Shown one piece after another: positions 25,081 through 33,094 of a stretch of 58,317 nucleotides of DNA (the stretch's first letter is position 1; every line of letters starts with the position of its first letter). The stretch is from assembly GCA_964644675.1 (NCBI GenBank), contig CAZXWK010000011.1:1-58317 (forward strand), written 5' to 3'. The notes beneath the pieces were generated by a model. That model worked only from the letters and a program-made list of their open reading frames with translations. It was not told the DNA's origin and ran no database searches. The translations under genes and the position numbers were made by a program. The DNA comes from CAZXWK01 sp964644675 (GTDB lineage Bacteria; Actinomycetota; Coriobacteriia; Anaerosomatales; JAAXUF01).

Positions 25081-25950
25081 CTACACCTCGCCTTCGGTCA
25101 TCGGCTCTGATTCCATACGAGCGCGTCGTGCGCTCAGGGCCATCAGACCACCAACGACGATGGTCGGCAACACCGCGGCGCGGCTGAGCGGGCTGCTGAG
25201 CAGTCCGCCGGCCATCGGCGTGACGTGATCCTCGACGAACGGGTCGGCCTTCGGCGGGACCAGGATGCCCCTCTTGGACGCCCAGAACATCGAACCGTTG
25301 CCGATGATGCTGGTGTAGCCGTTCGTGGAGTCCTGCAGGTACGCGATGATGTTGTCCCTGCTGTCCCACTTCATAGCCTTCGCCGGGCAGGAGCTCACGC
25401 ATGCGGGCTCGTGCGCACGGCCGGGTGATGCGGTGATCTCAGCCTGAGTCGCGCGAGTCTGCAGCGGAGAGCCGGCCTTCGGATCCATGTCCGCGTCGGC
25501 ACCGGCGCGACCGGCGCACAGGATGCACTTGTTGCTGAACAGGGACTCGTTGCCCACGTAGGGCTTACCGATCTTCGGATACCCACCGCGCTGGCACTGG
25601 ACCTGGCACGGATACTGTCCGAACGCGTTCTTGCACAGGTTCGGGTTGCAGCTGTGCGCAGTGTCGGTCGGATCCGTGTTGATGGTCACAGCGCCGGTAG
25701 CGGTCTTCGTGATCGCACCGCGCGGACACGCCGCGGCGCATGGGGGCTGCGGGCAGTGCCAGCAGCTGAACCGCTCGAACGGGCCCATGTCAGCACGCTT
25801 CTGGCTCTTGATGATCATTCGGGTCTCGGACGAGACGACGCGCGTACCCGGAAGTTCGGTACGCAGGTTCCACTCGCGCTTGCACGCAACCACGCATCCG
25901 TTGCAGCGCATGCACTTGTCGACGTCCTGGAGAATCGCCATCACAGTCAT
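25081..25950 (-). CDS. fdhB: Formate dehydrogenase iron-sulfur subunit (FdnH/FdhB-like)
   Basis: 289 residues. It relays electrons from the catalytic subunit through four [4Fe-4S] clusters. Cys motifs are visible at CMRCNGCVVACKREW (Cys13, 16, 19, 23), CWHCPQPPCAAACP, the CNPNLC...CQVQC region and CILCAGRAG...CVSSCP. A C-terminal hydrophobic segment (about 258-275, AAVLPTIVVGGLMAL) is a likely membrane anchor, as in FdnH. The ATG start at 25950 has GGAGGTG 6-8 bp upstream and follows the catalytic subunit by 13 bp. There is no gamma (cytochrome b) subunit in this operon; the cytochrome b at 37116 shares its operator and may take that role. No Tat signal, so export with the catalytic subunit is expected. 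Confidence 0.9.
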   Translation of the reverse strand: MTVMAILQDVDKCMRCNGCVVACKREWNLRTELPGTRVVSSETRMIIKSQKRADMGPFERFSCWHCPQPPCAAACPRGAITKTATGAVTINTDPTDTAHSCNPNLCKNAFGQYPCQVQCQRGGYPKIGKPYVGNESLFSNKCILCAGRAGADADMDPKAGSPLQTRATQAEITASPGRAHEPACVSSCPAKAMKWDSRDNIIAYLQDSTNGYTSIIGNGSMFWASKRGILVPPKADPFVEDHVTPMAGGLLSSPLSRAAVLPTIVVGGLMALSARRARMESEPMTEGEV

Positions 25951-25963
25951 CGGTCACACCTCC

Positions 25964-28900
25964 CTACATCTTCTCGATTCGGCAGAGACAGGCCTTGTAC
26001 TCGGGGATGGTCGTGTTGGCGTCCATCGCATCGAGGGTCAGGTCGTTCGCACGGGAGCCCGTGGAAAGACCTCGGTCACCCCAGTGCCACGGGATCGCGA
26101 CGACACCCTGAGCGACTCGCTGGGTCTTCGTCAGGCCCACGCCGACTCGGGCGACGAAGCCCTCGCCGTAGAGCGCCTGCGGGTAGACCGACTCGAGCGA
26201 GTGTCCCGCGAGTGCCTCGGTACGGGCGGTCACGATCTTGACCATGTCGCCGTCCTTGATGCCCGCGGCGCGCGCGTCGCCGGAGTTCAGCTCGATCCAC
26301 GGACGCGGCTCGAGTTCGACGTTGACCGAGTTGTTCCGGGTGATGGGGCCACCCTGGAAGTGCTCGACGCAGCGAATGGTGGTCAGTACCAGCGGGTACT
26401 GCGCCTTGGTGCCGGTCGGGCTCTTGGTGGCGTCGTACACCAGGTTACGGTAGCCGGCAGCGTTGATAGCGGCCGTCGACGTCGAGTTGTAGCCGTAGGT
26501 CGCAGCCAGATCGTCGCGCGGAGTCTCGTAGGGCTCCGTGTGGGACGGGAAGCGGCCCGGCACAACGTGAACGGCCGGAGCGGCGCCAGCGGCAGTGCCG
26601 TTGTCGCGCAGCGGCACGTCGACCATGGCGTGCGCCGTCGGCGCGCCCACGGTGCGGTACCACCGCGAGTAGTTGAAGACGCCATAGATCGACGCGAGCG
26701 GATCCGAGGTAGCCGGCATCGCCTTGGGGGCGAACAGGCGGCTGACCGAGTCCGGACTCATGAAGTAGTCCGTCTGGTCGCCTGGGACCTCCGCGTTGTT
26801 GTAGAGCACGCGGCGGTTGACCAGCCACGAGTAGCCCCACATGTGGAAGCCCATGGTGTTGTACGGATCCTGGCGGCCGCGGCTCTTCGCGCGGTTGGCC
26901 ACGCCCCAAGCACCAACGTAGCTCGCGGACAGGCGAGGAGCGCCTGCCGAGTTCCGGGTGAGGCTGTCGCGGTTGACGAGGTCGTAACCCTCGGTGTAGA
27001 GCCACAACGTGCCGCCGCTTCCGACCGTGATCGCGTACTCGCGGAAGATCGTCTCGGAGACCCACTCGCTACCCGTCAGGGTCGCGGTGTTGTTGTAGCT
27101 GATGTTGTCCGAGACGAGCGTCCTGAGCGCGACCGGGTAGTCGCCGGTGCCGCTGACCGAGTCGTAGCCGGAGACCCCGTTGAAGCCGCCGGAGAAAGCG
27201 TAGGGTGCAGAGGCAGCGCGGGTCGCACCGTAGGGGTTCTGGTACAGGTGCTTGTAGACCGAGGTGTCGTACGTGATACCTGCGGCTGTCCACGCATCCG
27301 AGATGTGCTGGAACGCGCTGCCAGCGTCAAGCGCCTTGGCGAACCGGAGCAACAGCTCGGTGTCGTCCTTGCTCGCACCGGCGGGCTTGCGAGCCTCGTA
27401 GCGCCACTGGAGCACGCGCCCGGAGTTGGTCGCGGAGCCGGCCTTCTCGACGTGTGAGCACGAAGGCAGCAGATACGTCGGTGCTCCGGTCTTGCGGTCG
27501 CACGCGGCGGTCTCCGTCTCGAACATGTCGACGACCACCAGCAGGTCCAGTTCCTTCAGACCAGCTCGCACAGAACCCTGGTTGGGCTCGGTCACGGCGG
27601 GGTTCTGGCCCCAGACGACCGCAGCCTGGATGCGAACGGAGCCGCTCATCGGGGTAGACGACATGTTGCGGAACATCTTGACGTGGTTGTCGCCGTTGCC
27701 CTTGGGCCACAGCTCGTACGACGCGTTGACGACCGCCTTGCGGCTCGAGAGCGTCGCCGCGGCGTAGCCGAACGAGCCGCCGATCGCCTGGTCGTAGTTG
27801 CCGAACCACTTGAGCGTCATGTTGAAGAAGCCACGCTGCTGCAGGCCCATGGCCCGCGTGTCGTAGGCGTCATCGTACGACTGGTTCATGTTGGTCTTGA
27901 TCGTGCCGGTGAAGTTCGTCGTGGTGGAGGTACCGGAGAGCGGGGTTCCCCACAGCCCGTCGGCGTACTTGCCGTAGGCGTTGAAGACCTTCGCGGGACC
28001 GGCAACGCCCGATGCGACGTTGTGCGTGTAGCTCACGTAGACCGTTGCGCCATCCGGAATGGCCGACGAAGCGCTGCTCCGGGCGATGGTCGTGAACCCG
28101 GAGCCGTTCACTGCGAGCGTGTACTCGCTCGCGGCGAAGGTGGTCAGCGGACCCGTCTGCACCGCCGTGACGGTGACGGCCGTGTTGTTGTAGTTCTTCC
28201 ACTTGAGCGCCACCGCAGTGGTGCCGTTCAGGACGACGGCGTCAGCCTCGGCGTTGGTCGGGTTGCCCGAGTAGCCGGGGATGTTGCCGTACAGCAGACC
28301 CATGTCCGTCGAGCCCTGGACGTTGTGGATACCACGGAGCGCGTTGATGCCACCACCGCAGCGACCCATGTTGCCGAGGATCGACTGCAGGACCGCGAAC
28401 ATCTTCACGTTCTGCGACCCGTAGGAGTGCTGGGTGATGCCCATCGCGTACATGATGGTCGTCGACCGGAAGTTCGCATCCGTGGGCTGGTGGATGATCG
28501 TCGACGGCGCGCCGGTGGAGTAGCTCGCCGGCCGGGAGTTCTGGATCAGCGCGTCAGCCACAAGCGCGATGTCCGACTCGTTGCACGCGCAGATGTCCGC
28601 GGCGACGGTCGTCGTGTAGTGGTTCACGTGGTCCCAGAGGCGGTTGTACACGGTGCGCACGCCGGTGGCGTTCGCCGTCGCGGCCTTCTGAGGGAAGCCC
28701 GTGATCGTCGTGCCGTCAGGGGCGATACCCGTGGAGGCACCCGAAGTGCCGACAACCCGCTCGCGGACGTAGTCGGAGTCGTCCGTCTTCAGGACGAACC
28801 GAGCGTCCGTGTACTTCGAGCAGTTGGCACCGCCGGTAACGGTCGTGCTTGCAGCGGACGCGTTGCCGTCCGTGTTGAAGTTGGCACCGGGACCGGCCTG

Positions 28901-30040
28901 GTTCAGGTAAGCCCAGTAGTTCGACACCAGGTCAGCGGGGATCGGATCGCCGTTGGCGTACGTCGGCGACGCCGCGGCCATCTTCTCCATGATGTAGCGC
29001 ATAACCGCGTTGCCGAAGGCGATGTCGGTACCCGGGCGGATGCGGACGTAGTTCTCGTCGCCCGCCTGCAGGGCCGTGCGGTTCTTGCGGGGGTCGATGA
29101 CCATCAGACGGGCGGGCTGCTTGTTGTAGCGCGCGTCCGTCGACGGGAAGAACTGCTTCGGGAACCGCGCGCGGTTGATGTGCGCGATCGAAGCGGGGTG
29201 GTTCTCGACGGGGTTAGCGCCCCATACGAGCACCAGCGTGGCATTCGCGATGTCCGTCCAGCTGTTGGTCATCGCGCCTCGTCCGAATGCGGCCGCCAGA
29301 CCGGCGACCGTGGCGCTGTGTCATATACGCGCCTGGTGTTCGACGTTCGAGGTGCCGAAGTTCGCGATGATCTTGCGGTAGATGTAGTTCGACTCGTTGT
29401 TCATGTGCGAGGAGCCGAAGAACGCCACCGACTTGCTGTTGTACTTGCCGTTGGCCGGATCCCAGAAGCGGGTGTCCTGCTCGCGGTAGTACTTCAGGCC
29501 CTGGTGCGAGGCGTCGGTGGCGGCATCGCCCTCGACGATCTCCTTCAGCGCCGTGTTGAGGTCGATGGCGCTCCAGTTGTTGTTGCCGAGTCGCTTGTAC
29601 GCGACCTCAGTGTTGGCGCCGTCGAACGCGAAGATGTTGTCCGTCGCGCCGTTCATGTTCGGGACCGGGTGCGGACCCTCCCAGGCGCCGATGCGGCGAG
29701 AGTTGGTGACGAGCTGCCACGTACCCGCGCCCTTGGAGCAAAGGCCACCGCTGTTGAACGGCGACTCAAAGTCGCCGTACATGTCGATGACCTTGCCAAG
29801 CGTCGGCGAGCCCGCGCGCTTGTCGACCACGACGCGCTGCCCGCAGCTCGCAGAGCAGTACGGACACGTCGTGGACGTGATTTGGTAGTTGGTTGGATCG
29901 CCTTCGTATGCGAGCGCCTTCTCGGCGTCGAATGCGAAGTCGAGGCCGCAACCGACCACCGCGCCGGCAGCGGCGGCTGTCTTGAGGAAGTCCCGTCTCG
30001 AGACTCCTCGCGCCCCCTGCCCGGTGTCTTTAGTTGCCAT
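25964..30040 (-). CDS. fdhA: Formate dehydrogenase catalytic subunit, selenocysteine-containing (Sec240)
   Basis: One reading frame of 1358 residues interrupted only by TGA at 29321-29323, read here as selenocysteine. Formate is oxidised to CO2 at a bis-MGD Mo or W site ligated by Sec. A Tat signal (SRRDFLK, Arg15-16) indicates an outward-facing enzyme. A [4Fe-4S] cluster is bound by CPYCSASC and C101. The context EHQARI-U-HSATVAGLAAAFGRGAMTN matches the Sec region of E. coli FdnG (QARV-U-HGPTVAGL...GRGAMTNHW). The final 100 residues hold the MGD-binding domain. It is about 340 residues longer than FdnG; one insert near 590-660 looks like an extra beta-sandwich. It is the first gene of the operon and needs selABCD, which are not in this window. 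Confidence 0.93.
29291..29323 (-). promoter_or_regulatory. Sec codon with bacterial SECIS-like hairpin
   Basis: The TGA (29321-29323) is followed after 11 nt by a stem-loop GGTCGCC-GGTCT-GGCGGCC. The loop GGTCT and its 18-nt distance from the TGA equal those of the E. coli fdhF/fdnG SECIS elements as I recall them. This supports recoding rather than termination. Confidence 0.85.
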
Positions 30041-30167
30041 ACCTCGTTCCTCTCATCTGGTTTGGCAGAGTCGTGCAAGCCTTGATAGCTCCCGTCCCCT
30101 CCTGGGACCGAGATCGCGTCTGGCCCTACTGGTCCTCCTTCCGAGAAGCGCGCGTCTGCGGGAGCGC

Positions 30168-30223
30168 AAAAACAAAGAACCGGCGCAGGTGACAGCCTCT
30201 GGCTGTGTCTCTGCGACCGGTTC
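30168..30223 (-). terminator. Intrinsic terminator inside the formate dehydrogenase leader (candidate attenuator)
   Basis: Minus-strand stem GAACCGG-T-CGCAG pairs with CTGCG-CCGGTTC and encloses a second hairpin CAGCC-AGA-GGCTG. A TTTGTTTTT tract follows. It lies about 130 bp before the fdhA start and well after the likely promoter, so it would act within the leader. It could alternatively end a short upstream transcript. Confidence 0.75.
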
Positions 30224-30270
30224 GTGAACCCATATCTGCGGTACTCCCTTACCCTTGGAAACGAGACAAC

Positions 30271-30300
30271 GCGAACGGCCCCGTTTGCCGGCGGGGTCGC
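30271..30300 (-). other. GC-rich hairpin in the formate dehydrogenase leader
   Basis: Minus-strand GACCCCG...CGGGGCC stem with an 8-nt loop, between the riboswitch-like element and the terminator. It may be an antiterminator partner or part of the expression platform. Confidence 0.4.
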
Positions 30301-30304
30301 CCTA

Positions 30305-30412
30305 TCTCAGGTCTCCTTTCCAAGTGGGGAGGCGCCGCCGTTTCCCGCGACACCCTGATCGGCCCGGCGACCTTGGCTTTCGCTGTAGGTCAGAGGGGCT
30401 CGGAGACTGCTG
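30305..30412 (-). promoter_or_regulatory. Candidate molybdenum/tungsten-cofactor riboswitch in fdhA leader
   Basis: In the roughly 450-nt leader of a Mo/W-bisMGD enzyme, a segment contains GGCGCCTCCCC followed by TTGGAAAGGAGACCTG. It resembles the CCTCCC...GGAAAGGAG signature I recall for the Moco RNA motif (Rfam RF01055). The GGAGA of that motif can pair either locally with CCTCC or with CAGTCTCC at 30402-30409 to close a P1-like stem, a typical switch arrangement. An intrinsic terminator follows at 30168-30223. The assignment is by eye only. Confidence 0.45.
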
Positions 30413-30468
30413 GTATCGGTAGTTCAATCAAAGTCCGTCCGACGCGGCCGTCGGGCGTTGGCAAGGCT

Positions 30469-30484
30469 TGTAACAGTAGTTACA
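30469..30484. promoter_or_regulatory. Operator palindrome TGTAACAGTAGTTACA (formate dehydrogenase operon)
   Basis: A near-perfect palindrome (18 bp as TTGTAAC-AGTA-GTTACAA) exactly 13 bp after the -10 box, the same spacing as in the hydrogenase promoter. It is the second of three such sites. Confidence 0.75.
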
Positions 30485-30497
30485 AGAATGCTGCTGT

Positions 30498-30527
30498 AGC
30501 GTATCCCACGTGCGTGAGAGCTGTCAA
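30498..30527 (-). promoter_or_regulatory. Promoter of the formate dehydrogenase operon
   Basis: Minus-strand -35 TTGACA (30522-30527), an 18-bp spacer and a weak -10 TACGCT (30498-30503). It lies immediately after the stop of the upstream NHL gene. With the operator, riboswitch-like element and terminator it accounts for the 499-bp gene-free stretch 30041-30539. Confidence 0.55.
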
Positions 30528-30539
30528 ATGTTCAGAGGC

Positions 30540-32057
30540 CTATGAACGTGCCTGTCGGCGCACGAACTCGGCGAGGAACTCGTCGACTGAGATGACGCGT
30601 ACCTCGACGAGGGCTCCGAGCCTTCTGAGCTCGGGATCCACGGCGCCAAGACCCTTGGTGCGTGCCGCCATCGAGAGCAGGATTCCGGTGCGCTCGTCGA
30701 CCTCGAGGCGCTCCATCATCGCGCGGACCTCGGACTCCGAGTGGACCTCGCCGCGGATCATCTCGCCGAGGTCGATGCCGTCGATGACGCGGCCCTCGTA
30801 CAGACCGTGGTCTTCCTCGGGGCACGTCAGCCGCAGCCGGCGCCGCTCGCTGACCGCCTTCAGCTCGCCCGTCGCGGAGAGCGCGTCGACGAACTCGGGC
30901 GTCACGACCACATACGCCTTCCTGAACGCGAACGGAAGGAAGAGCAGGAGGAGCGGCAGCAGGCACCACGCCCAACCGAGCGGCGACGACGGAGCCTTGA
31001 TCGCGGGCGGTGCCGCGACGGGCCAACCCCACACCTGGACCTGGTTGTTCTCGCGGTCGCTCACGTAGATGCGGCCGCGCTGGTCGATCGTGACGTCGTT
31101 GGGGTAGCTGAACTGACCCGGGCCGAAGCCCTGGGTACCGAACTGCGCCAAGCGCTTGCCCGCCAGGTTGTAGATGTCGACCGAGTGCGCGACGGCATCC
31201 ACGACGTAGAGACGCTGCTTGTCGTCGATGGCGACGCCGCGCGGTACGCCGGACGTGTCGATGAAGTACTTGAACTCGCCTGTGGGCGAGAAGACCTGGA
31301 TACGCCGGTTGTCGCCGTCTGAAACGAAGACACGTCCGTCCTTCGACACCGCGATCCCGTCCGGGAAGTAGAAGCCTCCGGGCGACTGCTCAAGGGACGT
31401 GGCCTGTACGGTCGTGCCCACGGTCGCCGTCCGGCTCCCGTCCGCCGAGACGAACTGGATGCGGTGCTTGTCCGAGAAACCCACGTCGGTGGCGCGCAGT
31501 GCGCCGTCGGCGGTGAAGGCCAGCGCGAGCGGGCCCCAACTGTAGTCCGGCTCGTTCTTGAGCTCGAAGCGCCGCTTGAACTTCCCGTTCATGTCGTAGA
31601 CGAAGATCGCCCGGTTGCGGCGGTCGGACACGAACAGCTCCTCGCCCCTGATGGCGAGGTGCACGGGGTTTCTCAGCACGCCGTTGTCGGTCTTGTCGAA
31701 CGAGAAGAGGTAGCGGCCCTGCGTGGTGAACGCCGCGATCTGGTGCTTGCCGAAGTCGACGACGAACACACGCCCCTCAGGTGAAACGACCACGCCCACA
31801 GGACGTTCCAGCTGGTTGGTCGGCTGTCCCGTGATCGAATACAGGTACTGCGGCGGCACGATGGGGGCGTCCGCGGTCGCGATCTTGACCGCCGGCATGC
31901 GGCGGTTCTGGATGTAGTAGTAGGTCAGGTAGCTGAGCAGGGCCAGCAGCGCGAGCAGGACGACCAGGAGGATGATGCGATTGCGACGCTGCCGGCGGGT
32001 CATGCGTGGCCTGCTCGGCGGGGTGGTCGGGCTCGTCACCGGGACTTCACTTGCCAT
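30540..32057 (-). CDS. NHL-repeat propeller membrane protein (505 aa), paralogue of 18307-19932
   Basis: A basic N-terminus and transmembrane helix (about 25-48, ILLVVLLALLALLSYLTYYYI) precede an NHL-type propeller (about 65-340; GVVVSPEGRVFVVDFGKHQIAAF, GIAVSKDGRVFVSDGDNRRIQVF, DVTIDQRGRIYVSDRENNQVQVWGW). A second helix (about 358-378) leads to a cytoplasmic tail ending DERTGILLSMAARTKGLGAVDPELRRL...ISVDEFLAEF. This tail is collinear with the PIN-like tail of the paralogue but has lost the CTEDTDL-type motif. The ATG lies inside the end of the TPR gene (11-bp overlap). It is the last gene of the b/c-cytochrome operon that starts at 37988. A role in organising the cytochrome machinery is inferred from repeated linkage. 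Confidence 0.75.
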   Translation of the reverse strand: MASEVPVTSPTTPPSRPRMTRRQRRNRIILLVVLLALLALLSYLTYYYIQNRRMPAVKIATADAPIVPPQYLYSITGQPTNQLERPVGVVVSPEGRVFVVDFGKHQIAAFTTQGRYLFSFDKTDNGVLRNPVHLAIRGEELFVSDRRNRAIFVYDMNGKFKRRFELKNEPDYSWGPLALAFTADGALRATDVGFSDKHRIQFVSADGSRTATVGTTVQATSLEQSPGGFYFPDGIAVSKDGRVFVSDGDNRRIQVFSPTGEFKYFIDTSGVPRGVAIDDKQRLYVVDAVAHSVDIYNLAGKRLAQFGTQGFGPGQFSYPNDVTIDQRGRIYVSDRENNQVQVWGWPVAAPPAIKAPSSPLGWAWCLLPLLLLFLPFAFRKAYVVVTPEFVDALSATGELKAVSERRRLRLTCPEEDHGLYEGRVIDGIDLGEMIRGEVHSESEVRAMMERLEVDERTGILLSMAARTKGLGAVDPELRRLGALVEVRVISVDEFLAEFVRRQARS

Positions 32058-33051
32058 CGGTCACCTGCTTCAGTCCGGCCTGCGCGTCTGCGTTCTGTGG
32101 CTCGATGACCATGACCCTCCTGTAGAACTTCTCGGCCCGTTCCTTGTCACCGGTCTGCTGGGCGAGCTTGCCCGCCAGAACGAGCGCCTCGACGTCCTCG
32201 GGCTCGAGCGCGACAGCGATACGCGCCTCGACAAGCGCTGCCGCAGGGTCGGTGGCTGCAAGCTTCTTCGCCTGCGCGAGTCTATCCTCGAACGGCCCGA
32301 GCTCTTCGAGTGCCTCGACCGGCTTGTCCACTCCCGGCGCGCTCTCGGCCGACCTCGAGAAGTGCTCGGCCGCGCCGGCACGGTCGCCGTCGGCGAGCAG
32401 CAGCTTGCCGTAGTCGTAGTTCGCCTCGGCCATCTTGGGGTCGAACAGGAGCGTGTTCTCGAGCTCCTCGCGGTACTTGTCGCCCACGCCGAGCTTCTGG
32501 TAGACGACCGCGAGCTGGTAGTGCGTGTCCGACGCATCACGGCGGATCGAGAGGGCCCGCTTGAAGCTGCTCGCGGCGTCTTCGTAGTTGCGCTGCTCCA
32601 TCTGCGCGGTACCCAGGTAGAACAGCGCGATCTCGAGCTGCGGGTCGCGGCTCGCGTTGGGCAGCCCGCCGCGCAGGTCCACGACCTTCTGGAAGTAGCC
32701 CTGCCCGGTCGCGTACTGCTTCTGCTTCAGGGCGATGAACCCCAGGCCGGAGAGCGCGGGCGAGAAGTCCTTCTGTATCTTGAGCGCCGCCTTGTACTGC
32801 TCGGTGGCCGCATCGTCCTGCCCGGCCACCGCATACGCCTGCGCGAGCCGCATGCGCGCGTCCAAGTCGTTGGGCTTGGCGCGCACCTCGGCGCTGACCT
32901 GCGCGATCGCCCGTGCCGCCGGCGTCGAGGTCTTCTCGGCTTGGTTCTGTGCCCAGACGATGTAGCCGAGGAAGCCGCCGATCACGACGACCGCGACGAC
33001 AACGACGGCAATCACTGCATCGAGCGGCCGCACGCGTTTGAGGTCGAGCAC
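32047..33051 (-). CDS. Membrane-anchored TPR-repeat protein (334 aa), paralogue of 19991-21073
   Basis: Starts at GTG 33051 with GGAG 7 bp upstream. A short N-terminus leads into one transmembrane helix (about 11-34, LDAVIAVVVVAVVVIGGFLGYIVW). At least six TPR units follow (MRLAQAYAVAGQDDAATEQYKAALK, ALFYLGTAQMEQRNYEDAASSFKRAL, EANYDYGKLLLADGDRAGAAEHFSRS). The sequence around the helix and repeats is collinear with the other TPR protein, including TPA(L/A)RAI near residue 50. It sits between the 20-haem cytochrome (43 bp) and the NHL gene (11-bp overlap). A scaffold for extracytoplasmic cytochromes is inferred. Confidence 0.82.
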   Translation of the reverse strand: MLDLKRVRPLDAVIAVVVVAVVVIGGFLGYIVWAQNQAEKTSTPAARAIAQVSAEVRAKPNDLDARMRLAQAYAVAGQDDAATEQYKAALKIQKDFSPALSGLGFIALKQKQYATGQGYFQKVVDLRGGLPNASRDPQLEIALFYLGTAQMEQRNYEDAASSFKRALSIRRDASDTHYQLAVVYQKLGVGDKYREELENTLLFDPKMAEANYDYGKLLLADGDRAGAAEHFSRSAESAPGVDKPVEALEELGPFEDRLAQAKKLAATDPAAALVEARIAVALEPEDVEALVLAGKLAQQTGDKERAEKFYRRVMVIEPQNADAQAGLKQVTDGK

Positions 33052-33094
33052 TCAGTGTCTCCTTGAAGGCGGGGAGCTGCCGGGCTCCCGCGGT

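Noticed and set aside
29273..29323. A nonsense mutation or frameshift splitting the formate dehydrogenase gene
   Set aside because: Both halves are in the same frame, the stop is TGA at the exact selenocysteine position, and a SECIS-like hairpin follows at the canonical distance.
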